From the NCBI RefSeq assembly GCF_000164865.1, contig NC_014618.1, positions 3,596,001 to 3,660,000 of the forward strand: 64,000 nt of DNA, written 5' to 3'. A program made the translations under genes and the position numbers. A model generated the notes under the pieces. It was given only the letters and a program-made list of their open reading frames with translations. It was not told the origin of the DNA and made no database searches. Shown here in pieces: positions 50,289 through 59,591 of this stretch. How positions within the stretch are numbered: the first letter of the stretch is position 1; each line of letters opens with the position of its first letter. The stretch comes from [Enterobacter] lignolyticus SCF1. GTDB lineage: Bacteria; Pseudomonadota; Gammaproteobacteria; Enterobacterales; Enterobacteriaceae.

Positions 50289-51608
50289 TTAGTGCGCGCT
50301 GGAGGTAACCGGACGTCCCGCTGCGCGATCCCAGGCGATAGCCAGTACCGCCATTACGATAGTCGGCATCAGCCACGCCAGCCCCTGCTCCGCCAGCGGC
50401 AAATGCTGGGTCCATGACGGCAGGATGTCGGCAAACGCGGAGGCCTTAATACCGTCCAGCAAGCCAAACACCAGGCTGATAAACATCGCCGGGGCGATCA
50501 CGCGGGTGGAATTATGCCACCAACCGCGGGTAAAACTTAATACTACCAGTGCGATACAGGGAGGATAAATCGCCGTCAGCACCGGAATGGAAATCTGAAT
50601 CAGGTGGCTCAGCCCCAGGTTGGACACCACCATGGAGAACAGACCGAGGATAAAAACCAGCGAACGGTAAGAGAGCGGCAGGTACTGAGCAAAAAACTCC
50701 GCACAGGCCGTCGTCAGGCCCACCGCCGTCACCAGACAGGCGATGAAGATGAGCGCCGCCAGCAGGAAGCTGCCCGCGCCGCCGAAGGTATGCTGCACAT
50801 AAGCATGCAGAATCGCCGCGCCGTTGGCGTTCTGCTCAACCAGCGTCGCGCTGTCGGAGCCGAGGCGGAACAGCGCCAGATACAGCAGCGTCAGGCCGAT
50901 ACCGGCGATCAGCCCGGCCCACACGGTATAGCGGGTCAGCAAACGCGCCTCGGTCACGCCGCGAGAGCGCGCCGCATTGACGATAACGATGCCGAACACC
51001 ATCGCCCCCAGGGTGTCCATGGTCAGGTAGCCATTAACAAAACCGTTGGAGAACGCCGAGGTCTGGTACGCCTCCAGCGCATGGCTGATAGGGCCAACCG
51101 GCCAGATAATCGCCGCAACGGCAAGCACAATCAGCGCGAGAATTTTCAGCGGTGCCAGGAAGTTGCCCACGGTATCCAGCAGTTTGCCCGGGTAGAGCGA
51201 CACGAGGATAACCAGCGCAAAATAGATAATGCTGTAGATAAGCAGCGGCATCGCGCCATCGCCGGTCAGCGGCGCAATACCCACTTCAAAGGAGACGGTC
51301 GCGGTACGCGGCGTGGCGAAAAAAGGCCCCACCGTCAGATAGCACACCACGGCCAGCAGCAGGCCCGCCACCTTACCGATTGGCGTGCTCAGGGTATCAA
51401 CGCCGCCGCCGACCTTCGCCAGCGCGATAACGGTCAATACAGGCAAACCCACCGCGGTAATCAGAAACCCAAGCGCCGCCGTCCAGACGTGCTCGCCCGC
51501 CTGCAGACCAACCATGGGAGGAAAAATGATGTTGCCTGCGCCAACGAACAACGCAAAGGTCATGAAACCCAAAGCGATGATGTCGCGTGATCTTAACTGA
51601 TGAGTCAT
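50289..51608 (-). CDS. brnQ: Branched-chain amino acid:cation symporter BrnQ
   Basis: 439-aa LIVCS-family transporter of leucine, isoleucine and valine. N-terminal RSRDIIALGFMTFALFVGAG and NIIFPPMVGLQAGEHVW are diagnostic; about 12 helices. E. coli length. The start is ATG 51608 (MTHQLRSRD); the open frame extends 26 codons upstream without similarity. Upstream is phoR, as in K-12. Confidence 0.97.
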   Translation of the reverse strand: MTHQLRSRDIIALGFMTFALFVGAGNIIFPPMVGLQAGEHVWTAALGFLITAVGLPVLTVIALAKVGGGVDTLSTPIGKVAGLLLAVVCYLTVGPFFATPRTATVSFEVGIAPLTGDGAMPLLIYSIIYFALVILVSLYPGKLLDTVGNFLAPLKILALIVLAVAAIIWPVGPISHALEAYQTSAFSNGFVNGYLTMDTLGAMVFGIVIVNAARSRGVTEARLLTRYTVWAGLIAGIGLTLLYLALFRLGSDSATLVEQNANGAAILHAYVQHTFGGAGSFLLAALIFIACLVTAVGLTTACAEFFAQYLPLSYRSLVFILGLFSMVVSNLGLSHLIQISIPVLTAIYPPCIALVVLSFTRGWWHNSTRVIAPAMFISLVFGLLDGIKASAFADILPSWTQHLPLAEQGLAWLMPTIVMAVLAIAWDRAAGRPVTSSAH

Positions 51609-52018
51609 AAACGCTTTACTGCCTGTGGATGTGGTGTTGAAAAAGAAACATTTCTCGCTGCTCCCAACGGGATAGTGCAGCGGCAATTGCGCACAATTTC
51701 AGCGAGATATTCTCCCTGAATAGCGTGGAGAAGAATTGTTATTTGATAATCCACGCGTATGCAGTCTGTCTGTTGCTGCATGGGGCGCAATTTAAACGCT
51801 TATAACGTTTTAAAGCAAGAAGGGATCGCAAAACCAGATGATTATCTCAATCACTCGTCGTAATCCAGATTTATTAACCAGATATCAGAAAAACCCATGG
51901 CTAATAATGCGAACAAAAAATAAACAGACGTTTGATAATTGTTCACCGTCTGGTTAACCGCAAAGAAAAAAAACCAGCCGAAGCTGGTTTGTGGAAATAC
52001 AGATTGACAGTTGCTCCG
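51609..52018. other. Intergenic region between phoR and brnQ
   Basis: 410 bases. The phoR terminator is at 51961-51990. The rest (51609-51960), AT-rich, should contain the brnQ promoter and leader; I could not assign hexamers or a known operator. The repeated 'taacgttttaaag'/'ataacg' tracts near 51790 are the only pattern noted. No gene is seen. Confidence 0.5.
51961..51990 (-). terminator. Intrinsic terminator of phoBR
   Basis: On the minus strand AAACCAGC-TTCG-GCTGGTTT is followed by TTTTTTCTTTG, 28 bases past the phoR stop. Confidence 0.9.
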
Positions 52019-53314
52019 TCAGGCGCTTTTTCTGGCAATTAAACGTTCCGGCAGGAGGAAGCTGAAACGGGTGCGAACCCCCGGCTGGCTTTCAATATCC
52101 AGCCGGCTGTCGTGATGGTTCACCGCATGCTTAACGATAGCCAGCCCCAGCCCGCTGCCCCCGGTCTGGCGGGAGCGCGCTTTGTCGACGCGATAAAAAC
52201 GCTCCGTCAGGCGCGGGATATGCTCGGGCGCGATCCCGGGTCCGTTATCTTCGACGCTGAACAGCGCGCCGTGCGGCGTACGCTGCCAGCAGACGCGAAT
52301 TTCGGTGCCTTCCGGGGTGTGGTTAACCGCGTTGTACACCAGGTTAGACATCGCGCTGCGCAGCTGCTCTTCGTTGCCCAGCACCTGCAGCGAATCATCG
52401 ATTTCAAACGTCAGCACGTGCTTTTTATGGCTCAGCGTCTGGGCTTCCCGCTCGACGACGCGCAGCATCATCGGCACGTCGATTTTATCGTTCAGCGCCA
52501 TGAGCGGCGCGGCTTCGATTTTTGACAGCGTCAGCAGCTGGCGGACCAGGCCTTCCATACGCTGGGTCTGCTCGCGCATGGTATGCAGCGCTTTTTCGCG
52601 CGGCGCGCCCTCAAGGATTTGCTCCTGCATCATCTCCAGGTAGCCCTGCAGCACCGTCAGCGGCGTGCGCAGCTCGTGGCTGACGTTAGCAAAGAAGTTG
52701 CGTCGCGCCCCTTCCAGCTGGTGCATCTGCGTGACGTCGCGCGCCACCATCAGCAGCTGTTTTTCGCTGTAGGGCATCACGCGAATCTCCAGATGCCGCC
52801 CGCTGTTAAGCACCAGATTCATCGGTTTGGTGAAATCGCGCGCCTTCAGGTAGCGGGAAAATTCGGGATAGCGCAGCAGGTTCAGGATGTTCTGACCATT
52901 ATCGTCCGGCCAGCGCAGGTGCAGCATCTGCTGCGCCAGACCGTTACACCAGAAAATCGCCCCCTCTTCGGTGGTCAGCACCACGGCGTCAGGCAAGGAC
53001 TCCGCCCCGCTGCGAAAGCGTTTAATCAGGCTGCCCAGCTCGCGACGGCGCTTTTTGTTACGCATCTGCATCTGGTGCAGGCCGTACAGCAACGGCTCCC
53101 AGCTGCCGCGTCCGGGAGGCGGCGTCATGCTGCGATCGACCCATAACCACCAGGAGAGCCGCAGCAAATTCCAGAAATGCCAGATCAGAAGCCCGGTGAC
53201 CGCCGCCAGCAAAAACCACGGCAGGTGACCAATGAGGCCCCCCAGAATGAGGGCCGGGATACAACAGAGGATCAGCTCAAATACCAGCCTTTTCCATGAC
53301 AGCCGTTCCAGCAC
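52019..53314 (-). CDS. phoR: Phosphate regulon sensor histidine kinase PhoR
   Basis: 431-aa membrane kinase. Two N-terminal helices (about 10-60) and a PAS domain (about 96-180) precede HisKA with NFFANVSHELRTPLTVL (His213) and HATPase with NLVYNAVNHTPEG, VEDNGPGIAP and SGLGLAIVKHA. It phosphorylates PhoB when phosphate is scarce and is held off by Pst-PhoU when phosphate is plentiful. The start is GTG 53314, 8 bases after GGAG, giving the E. coli length; an upstream GTG at 53323 overlaps that ribosome site. It lies 21 bases after phoB. Confidence 0.97.
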   Translation of the reverse strand: MLERLSWKRLVFELILCCIPALILGGLIGHLPWFLLAAVTGLLIWHFWNLLRLSWWLWVDRSMTPPPGRGSWEPLLYGLHQMQMRNKKRRRELGSLIKRFRSGAESLPDAVVLTTEEGAIFWCNGLAQQMLHLRWPDDNGQNILNLLRYPEFSRYLKARDFTKPMNLVLNSGRHLEIRVMPYSEKQLLMVARDVTQMHQLEGARRNFFANVSHELRTPLTVLQGYLEMMQEQILEGAPREKALHTMREQTQRMEGLVRQLLTLSKIEAAPLMALNDKIDVPMMLRVVEREAQTLSHKKHVLTFEIDDSLQVLGNEEQLRSAMSNLVYNAVNHTPEGTEIRVCWQRTPHGALFSVEDNGPGIAPEHIPRLTERFYRVDKARSRQTGGSGLGLAIVKHAVNHHDSRLDIESQPGVRTRFSFLLPERLIARKSA

Positions 53315-53335
53315 GGGTAACACTCCAGTCAGTTG

Positions 53336-54025
53336 TCAGAAACGGGCAGAGAACCGATAACCCGTGCCGCGAACGGTTTGTACCATTCGGTCATGACCAC
53401 TATGTTCCAGCGCTTTACGCAGGCGGCGAATATGCACATCCACCGTCCGGTCTTCAACATATACGTTCGTGCCCCAGACGTGGTTCAGCAGCTGTTCGCG
53501 GCTGTAGACACGCTCCGGGTGGGTCATAAAGAAGTGCAGTAGCTTAAACTCCGTAGGCCCCATGTCCAGCGGATTCTCGCCGGTCATCACGCGATGCGAG
53601 GAGGGGTCAAGGCTAAGACCCTGCATTTCAATCACTTCTTCTACCGCCATCGGCGATATGCGTCTCATGACCGCCTTAATTCGGGCCACCAGCTCTTTCG
53701 GGGAAAAAGGCTTGGTGATGTAATCATCAGCGCCGGTTTCCAGCCCGCGTACGCGGTCTTCCTCTTCGCCGCGGGCGGTCAGCATCACCACCGGAATATC
53801 GCGGGTCATGGCTTCGCGCTTCAGATGCTTAATGAACTGAATCCCCGATCCGCCCGGCAGCATCCAGTCGAGTAAAATCAGATCAGGCCAGGGTTCATTG
53901 AGTTGCGTTACAGCGCTGTCATAATCTTCCGCTTCAACAGGCTGAAAGCCATTTTGCTCCAGAACGAAGCACACCATCTCGCGAATCGGCGCTTCATCTT
54001 CAACGACCAGAATACGTCTCGCCAT
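53336..54025 (-). CDS. phoB: Phosphate regulon response regulator PhoB
   Basis: 229-aa OmpR-family regulator. Receiver domain with acidic pocket VEDEAP (residues 8-13) and phosphorylation site LLDWMLPG (Asp53 by this numbering), Thr/Lys switch residues (MLTARGEE, YITKPFSP), and a C-terminal winged helix with VDVHIRRLRKAL as recognition helix. It activates phoBR itself and the Pho regulon through Pho boxes, one of which lies just upstream. Confidence 0.98.
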   Translation of the reverse strand: MARRILVVEDEAPIREMVCFVLEQNGFQPVEAEDYDSAVTQLNEPWPDLILLDWMLPGGSGIQFIKHLKREAMTRDIPVVMLTARGEEEDRVRGLETGADDYITKPFSPKELVARIKAVMRRISPMAVEEVIEMQGLSLDPSSHRVMTGENPLDMGPTEFKLLHFFMTHPERVYSREQLLNHVWGTNVYVEDRTVDVHIRRLRKALEHSGHDRMVQTVRGTGYRFSARF

Positions 54026-54073
54026 TATTTACCCTGTGTTTTTAGTAACAAGCCTAAAGTGCGGCGCCATTAT

Positions 54074-54091
54074 GCGTCAGATTTATGACAG
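54074..54091 (-). promoter_or_regulatory. Pho box of the phoBR promoter
   Basis: The minus strand reads CTGTCATAAATCTGACGC: two direct CTG(T/A)C-type repeats 11 bases apart with the central ATAAAT. This matches the PhoB consensus and the E. coli phoB promoter, about 49 bases upstream of the phoB start codon. Confidence 0.85.
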
Positions 54092-54219
54092 ATTTATGAA
54101 TAAGATGACCGTCTTATGATAGTGGATTTTTGAATTATGACACGGGGTTAATGCGGCCATCGCCCTGGGATCGCTATGCGTTTATAATCCCTGTCACGCT
54201 TTTTTGCCACAGGACACTT

Positions 54220-55422
54220 ATGCGCATCCTACACACCTCCGACTGGCACCTGGGCCAGAACTTTTACAGTAAAAGCCGGGCCGCCGAACACCAGGCGTTT
54301 CTCGACTGGCTGCTCGACACGGCGGACGCTCAGCAGGTGGATGCCATTATCGTGGCGGGCGATATTTTTGATACCGGCGCGCCGCCGAGCTACGCCCGCG
54401 AGCTGTATAACGGTTTTGTGGTCAAACTGCAGCAAAGCGGCTGCCGTCTGGTGGTGCTGGCGGGCAACCATGATTCGGTGGCGACGCTGAATGAATCCCG
54501 CGAGATCCTCGCCTTTTTGAACACCACCGTGGTTGCGGGCAGCGGCACCCCGCCCTGCGTGCTCAACCGCCGTGACGGCACCCCCGGCGCCATTCTGTGC
54601 CCGGTGCCGTTCCTGCGCCCGCGCGATGTGGTGGTAAGCCAGGCCGGATTGTCGGGCGGTGAAAAACAGCAGCATCTGCTGCAGGCCATTACCGACTACT
54701 ACCAGCAGCAGTACGCGCAGGCGTGCGAGCTACGCGGCGACCGGCCGCTGCCGATCGTGGCCAGCGGCCACCTGACCACCGTCGGCGCTAGTAAAAGCGA
54801 CGCCGTACGCGACATCTATATCGGCACCCTCGACGCCTTTCCGGCGCAGAACTTCCCGCCGCTGGACTATATCGCTCTCGGCCATATCCACCGGGCGCAG
54901 AAGATCGGCGGCAGCGAGCATATTCGCTACTGCGGTTCGCCAATCCCCCTCAGCTTCGACGAAACCGGGAAGCCCAAAAGCGTCAATCTGGTGACCTTCG
55001 CCGACGGCAAGCTTGCGGACGTGACGCCGCTCGAGGTGCCCGTCACTCAGCCGCTGGCGGTGCTGAAGGGCGATTTCGCCAGCATCAGCGCGCAGCTCGC
55101 ACAGTGGCGCGACGCCCCGGCGACACCGGCAACGTGGCTGGATATCGAAATCACCAGCGAAGAGTATCTGCACGATATTCAGCGTAAAATCCAGACGCTA
55201 ACCGACGACCTTCCCGTTGAGGTGCTACTGGTGCGCCGCAGCCGTGAGCAGCGCGAGCGCACGATGATGAACGCGCAGCGGGAAACGCTGAGCGAGCTGC
55301 GCGTAAGCGATGTCTTCCAGCGCCGGCTGGATCTGGAGTCGCTCGACGCGCCGCAGCAGGACCGGCTGCACCAGCTGTTTAACGAAACAGTGCAAACGCT
55401 TCGTGGGGAGGAAACGGCATGA
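54220..55422 (+). CDS. sbcD: Nuclease SbcCD subunit D
   Basis: 400-aa Mre11-type nuclease subunit of SbcCD, which cleaves DNA hairpins and protein-blocked ends. Metallophosphoesterase motifs in order: TSDWHLGQ (about residue 7), GDIFDTG, GNHDS, SGHLTTVG and ALGHIHRAQ. The start is ATG 54220 (MRILHTSDWHLG); the frame opens 30 codons earlier but the family begins here. It overlaps sbcC by 4 bases (ATGA), so the two are translationally coupled. Divergent from phoB. Confidence 0.97.
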   Translation: MRILHTSDWHLGQNFYSKSRAAEHQAFLDWLLDTADAQQVDAIIVAGDIFDTGAPPSYARELYNGFVVKLQQSGCRLVVLAGNHDSVATLNESREILAFLNTTVVAGSGTPPCVLNRRDGTPGAILCPVPFLRPRDVVVSQAGLSGGEKQQHLLQAITDYYQQQYAQACELRGDRPLPIVASGHLTTVGASKSDAVRDIYIGTLDAFPAQNFPPLDYIALGHIHRAQKIGGSEHIRYCGSPIPLSFDETGKPKSVNLVTFADGKLADVTPLEVPVTQPLAVLKGDFASISAQLAQWRDAPATPATWLDIEITSEEYLHDIQRKIQTLTDDLPVEVLLVRRSREQRERTMMNAQRETLSELRVSDVFQRRLDLESLDAPQQDRLHQLFNETVQTLRGEETA

Positions 55423-58400
55423 AGATCCTGAGCCTGCGCCTGAAGAACCTCAACTCCCTGAAGGGCGAGTGGAAAATTGACTTTACCGCCGAACCGTTCG
55501 CCAGCAACGGTTTGTTCGCCATTACCGGGCCGACGGGCGCGGGGAAAACCACCCTGCTCGACGCCATTTGCCTGGCCCTGTATCACGAGACGCCGCGGCT
55601 TAACACGGTGTCGCAATCGCAAAACGACCTGATGACCCGTGATACCGCCGAATGCCTGGCGGAAGTAGAGTTTGAGGTCAAAGGCATCGCATACCGCGCC
55701 TTCTGGAGCCAGAACCGGGCGCGCAACCAGCCGGACGGCAACCTGCAGGCGCCGCGCGTTGAGCTGGCGACCTGCGCGGACGGCAAAATTCTGGCCGACA
55801 AGGTGAAGGACAAGCTGGAGCTGACCGCCTCGCTCACCGGGCTGGACTACGGGCGCTTTACCCGCTCGATGCTGCTTTCCCAGGGGCAGTTCGCCGCCTT
55901 CCTCAACGCCAAACCCAAAGAGCGGGCCGAGCTGCTCGAAGAGCTGACCGGCACCGAGATTTACGGGCAGATCTCGGCGCAGGTGTTTGAAAAGCATAAA
56001 ACCGCAAAAACCGAGCTGGAAAAGCTGCAGGCGCAGGCCTCGGGGATGGTGCTGCTGAACGATGAGCAGCAGCAGGCGCTGCAGCAACGTTTGCAGGCGC
56101 TTACTGACGAAGAGAAACGGCTGCAGGACGTACAGACCCGCACCCAAAGCTGGGCGCAGTGGCTGACGAGGGAAAACGAAATTTGCCGCGAGCAGCAGCG
56201 CGCGCAGGCCGCGCTGCAGAGCGCCGGACAGGCGCTGAACGACGCCGAACCGCAGCTGGCGAAGCTGGCGCTGGCGCATCCTGCCGATACGCTGCGCCCG
56301 CTGTGGATGCGGCTGCAGGACCGGCAGGCCGCGCTGCAGCATATCCGCCAGCAAACGACTGAAGTAAATACTCGCTTACAGAGCCAGACCGGGCTGCGAA
56401 ACCGCATCCGCCACAGCGCCGCCCGGCAGCACACGCAGCTGCTGGCGCAGCAGAAAACCCTCGGCGACTGGCTCGCCGCCCACGACGGCTATCGTCACTG
56501 GCAGCGGGAGCTTGCCGGATGGCGGGCCACGTTTGAACAGCTGGCGCGGGACGCCGTGCAGCTGCAGATGCTGTCCCAGCGCGAGGCCGGGCTCAGGGGC
56601 GAACTCAGCGCGCTGCCGGAAACCGCGCTGACCCTGGAGGCGGCGGCGACGGCAGCGGCGCTGGAGCAGCACGCCGTCCTGCGCCCATACCGCCAGCAGC
56701 TCAACGCGCTGTACGGACGCTTTGCGCCGCTGCAAAAGCGCCGTCAGCAGCTGCAACAGTCGCTGCAGCAGCGCCAGCAGGAGCAAGAACAGCACGATGC
56801 CGAACTCGCCCGCCGCCGCCAGCAGTATAAGGAGAAGCTCCAGCAGTTCACCGACGTCAAAACGCTGTGCGAGCAGGAGCGCACCATCGTGGCGCTGCAG
56901 GAAGAGCGCGCCCGCCTGCAGGCGGGTTCCCCGTGCCCGCTGTGCGGCTCAACCGAGCATCCGGCCATTGAGCGCTACCAGGCGCTGACGCCGGGCGTGA
57001 ATGAAGCCCGCCGGGACGCGCTGGATAAAGAGGTCAAGGAGCTTGCCGAGTCCGGCGCCGCGCTGCGCGGCCAGCTGGAGGCGCTCAATAAGCAGCAGCA
57101 GGCCGACAACGGCGAGATACAGACGCTGACGGAGCAGGAGCAAGCGCTCACCTTACAGTGGCAATCCACCGTCGCCGCGCTGGGGATCGCCCTGACGCCG
57201 CAGGAGGATGTCGCCGCCTGGCTGGAAACACAGCAGGAGTACGAGCAGCAGCTTTTCCGTCACAGCCAGCGGCTCGCCCTGCAGCGCCAGATGGACGCCC
57301 TGAATGCCCAGGCGGCGGAAATCCGCCAGCAGCAGGCGCAGCGCCAGCAGGCGCTGGCGGCCACGCTTGCCGCGCTGGCGCTGACGTCGCCGGAGGCGGG
57401 CGAAGAGCGTCGCTGGCTGGACGCGCGCGAGGCGGAAAGCGCGCAGTGGCAGACCCACAGCGACGAACAGCAGCGCAACCAGCGCCAGCTTGAGCTGCTG
57501 CAGCCGCTGCTCGACACGCTGCCGGAAAGCGCAGACCCCGAAGCGCCCGAGGAGACGCCGCTGGAGGGATGGCAGCAGGTGCATCATGACTGCGTCTCGC
57601 TCCACGGCCAGTGGCAAACGCTGCAGCAGCAGGAAACCGACGCCAGCGAGCGCCTGCAGCAGGCGCAGCAGGCCTTTGAGCAGGCGCTGGCGGCAAGCCA
57701 GTTCGCCAACCAGCAGGCGTTCCTCGACGCGCTGCTCGACGAAGCGACCCGCAGCCGTCTGGAGCAGCTCCGACAAACGCTGGAAAACCAGCTGCACCAG
57801 CAGCAGGCGCTGGTCGCCCAGGCGCAGGCGACGCGGGAGCAGCATCAGCAGCTGAAGCCCGACGGTCTCCCGGAGACCGAGAGCCTCGAGACGCTGCAGG
57901 CTCAGCTGCAGCAGCTGGCCCAGCAGATGCGCGAGAACAGCACGCAGCAGGGCGGTATTCGCCAGCAGCTGACGCAGGATGCCGCCAGCCGCCAGCAGCA
58001 GCAAGCGCTGATGCAGGAGATAGACGCAGCCGCAAGAACGCTGGAGGACTGGGGCTGGCTCAACGCGCTGATCGGCTCCAGAGAGGGTGATAAATTCCGT
58101 AAATTCGCCCAGGGGCTGACTCTCGATAACCTGGTGTGGCTGGCGAATGAGCAGCTCAGCCGCCTGCACGGCCGCTACCTGCTGCAGCGCAAGGCCAGCG
58201 AAGCGCTGGAGCTGGAGGTCGTCGATACCTGGCAGGCCGACGCGGTTCGCGATACCCGCACCCTGTCCGGCGGCGAAAGCTTCCTCGTCAGCCTCGCGCT
58301 GGCGCTGGCGCTGTCGGATCTGGTCAGCCACAAAACGCGGATCGACTCGCTGTTCCTCGACGAAGGCTTTGGCACGCTGGACAGCGAAACGCTGGATACC

Positions 58401-58559
58401 GCGCTGGATGCGCTGGATGCCCTCAACGCCAGCGGTAAGGTCATCGGCGTTATCAGCCACGTTGAAGCGATGAAAGAGCGGATTCCGGTGCAAATCAGGG
58501 TGAAGAAAATCAACGGGCTGGGATATAGCAGGCTGGATAAGCGCTTTGCGATGGAGTGA
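55419..58559 (+). CDS. sbcC: Nuclease SbcCD subunit C
   Basis: 1046-aa SMC/Rad50-type ATPase. N-terminal Walker A TGPTGAGKTTLLDAIC (about 34-49), a long Gln/Ala-rich coiled coil, the zinc hook CPLC at residues 506-509, a second coiled coil, then the ABC signature TLSGGESFLVSLALAL and Walker B DSLFLDEGFGTLD. Close to the E. coli length (1048). Dense CAG/CTG codon runs encode coiled-coil Gln and Leu and create long open frames on other strands that are not genes. araJ, which follows in K-12, is absent; mak is convergent 33 bases away. Confidence 0.97.
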   Translation: MKILSLRLKNLNSLKGEWKIDFTAEPFASNGLFAITGPTGAGKTTLLDAICLALYHETPRLNTVSQSQNDLMTRDTAECLAEVEFEVKGIAYRAFWSQNRARNQPDGNLQAPRVELATCADGKILADKVKDKLELTASLTGLDYGRFTRSMLLSQGQFAAFLNAKPKERAELLEELTGTEIYGQISAQVFEKHKTAKTELEKLQAQASGMVLLNDEQQQALQQRLQALTDEEKRLQDVQTRTQSWAQWLTRENEICREQQRAQAALQSAGQALNDAEPQLAKLALAHPADTLRPLWMRLQDRQAALQHIRQQTTEVNTRLQSQTGLRNRIRHSAARQHTQLLAQQKTLGDWLAAHDGYRHWQRELAGWRATFEQLARDAVQLQMLSQREAGLRGELSALPETALTLEAAATAAALEQHAVLRPYRQQLNALYGRFAPLQKRRQQLQQSLQQRQQEQEQHDAELARRRQQYKEKLQQFTDVKTLCEQERTIVALQEERARLQAGSPCPLCGSTEHPAIERYQALTPGVNEARRDALDKEVKELAESGAALRGQLEALNKQQQADNGEIQTLTEQEQALTLQWQSTVAALGIALTPQEDVAAWLETQQEYEQQLFRHSQRLALQRQMDALNAQAAEIRQQQAQRQQALAATLAALALTSPEAGEERRWLDAREAESAQWQTHSDEQQRNQRQLELLQPLLDTLPESADPEAPEETPLEGWQQVHHDCVSLHGQWQTLQQQETDASERLQQAQQAFEQALAASQFANQQAFLDALLDEATRSRLEQLRQTLENQLHQQQALVAQAQATREQHQQLKPDGLPETESLETLQAQLQQLAQQMRENSTQQGGIRQQLTQDAASRQQQQALMQEIDAAARTLEDWGWLNALIGSREGDKFRKFAQGLTLDNLVWLANEQLSRLHGRYLLQRKASEALELEVVDTWQADAVRDTRTLSGGESFLVSLALALALSDLVSHKTRIDSLFLDEGFGTLDSETLDTALDALDALNASGKVIGVISHVEAMKERIPVQIRVKKINGLGYSRLDKRFAME

Positions 58560-58563
58560 TGCG

Positions 58564-58587
58564 TCCCTCACCCAGGCGGGTGAGGGA
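58564..58587. terminator. Hairpin between convergent sbcC and mak
   Basis: TCCCTCACCC-AGGC-GGGTGAGGGA, a perfect 10-bp stem in the 33-base gap. There is only a short A/T flank (AAAATA on the right), so it may act for mak's strand or both, weakly. Confidence 0.6.
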
Positions 58588-58592
58588 AAATA

Positions 58593-59498
58593 CTACAGCG
58601 GCCACAGCCACGCCGCGCCGCGCACGCCGCTGGAGTCGCCGTGGGCGGCCCTGCGGATCGGCGTTTCGCATTCGCCGCCGAACACAAACCGCTTCACCAG
58701 CTCCGGCACGGTCTGGTACAGGCGATCGACATTGCTCATGCCGCCGCCCAGCACAATCACGTCCGGATCGAGAATATTCACCACATGGGCCAGCGATTTC
58801 GCTAACCGCAGCTCGTAGCGGCTGAGCGCCTGTTCCGCCAGCGCATCGTGCTGCCCGACCAGGCGCATAATGTCGCTGCCCTTCAGCGCCTGGCCGCTCA
58901 GCCGCCGGTAATCGGTGGCGAAACCGGTGCCGGAGATGAAGGTCTCGATGCAGCCCTGCTTGCCGCAGTAGCACGGCACCTCGGCGCGATAGCGCAGCTC
59001 GTCGTCATCCATCCACGGCAGCGGGTTATGCCCCCACTCGCCCGCCGTGCCGTTGCCGCCAATGTGCGCGCGCCCGTTGATGGCGACGCCCGCCCCGCAG
59101 CCAGTGCCGACGATCACCGCAAACACCGTCCGGGCGCCTTTTGCCGCGCCGTCCACCGCTTCCGAGACCGCCAGGCAGTTGGCGTCGTTCGCCAGCCGCA
59201 CTTCGCGGTTTAAGCGCCGGCTCAGGTCTTTGTCAAAAGGCCGGCCGTTGAGCCAGGTGGAGTTGGCGTTCTTCACCACGCCGGTATAGGGCGAGATAGA
59301 CCCGGGGATCCCCATCCCGACGCTGCCGGACTGGCCGGTCTCTTTTTCCGCCATCGCCACCAGCGCGGCGATGGTTTCAATCGTCTGCTGATAATCGTCG
59401 CGCGGCGTCGGCAGCCGGTGGCGGAACAGCTGCTCTCCTTTATCGCTCAGCGCAATGACTTCCGTCTTCGTTCCACCCAGATCAATACCTATTCGCAC
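58593..59498 (-). CDS. mak: Fructokinase Mak (ROK family)
   Basis: 301-aa ROK-family hexokinase-fold enzyme phosphorylating fructose (and mannose) at C-6. Phosphate-loop IGIDLGGTKTEVIAL at the N-terminus, NDANCLAVSEA with the catalytic Asp, VGTGCGAGVAI, and the zinc motif CYCGKQGCIETF. Close to E. coli Mak (302 aa; formerly YajF), in which it is cryptic. Divergent from rdgC. Confidence 0.95.
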   Translation of the reverse strand: MRIGIDLGGTKTEVIALSDKGEQLFRHRLPTPRDDYQQTIETIAALVAMAEKETGQSGSVGMGIPGSISPYTGVVKNANSTWLNGRPFDKDLSRRLNREVRLANDANCLAVSEAVDGAAKGARTVFAVIVGTGCGAGVAINGRAHIGGNGTAGEWGHNPLPWMDDDELRYRAEVPCYCGKQGCIETFISGTGFATDYRRLSGQALKGSDIMRLVGQHDALAEQALSRYELRLAKSLAHVVNILDPDVIVLGGGMSNVDRLYQTVPELVKRFVFGGECETPIRRAAHGDSSGVRGAAWLWPL

Positions 59499-59591
59499 AG
59501 AAGCATCCTCAGTTCCTGATTAACAATGCAAGCATAGCGACAATTCGCTATCATGCCCGCTGGATTTAACGACAAAGCCGTGGAAATTATC

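Noticed and set aside
56040..58000. Apparent CAG/CAGCAG microsatellite-like tracts in sbcC
   Set aside because: They encode Gln and Ala in the expected coiled-coil arms, are in frame and irregular, and do not form a true tandem repeat.
57153..58571. Long minus-strand frames opposite sbcC
   Set aside because: Produced by CAG/CTG-rich coiled-coil codons of sbcC; Leu/Arg/Gln-rich, no family.
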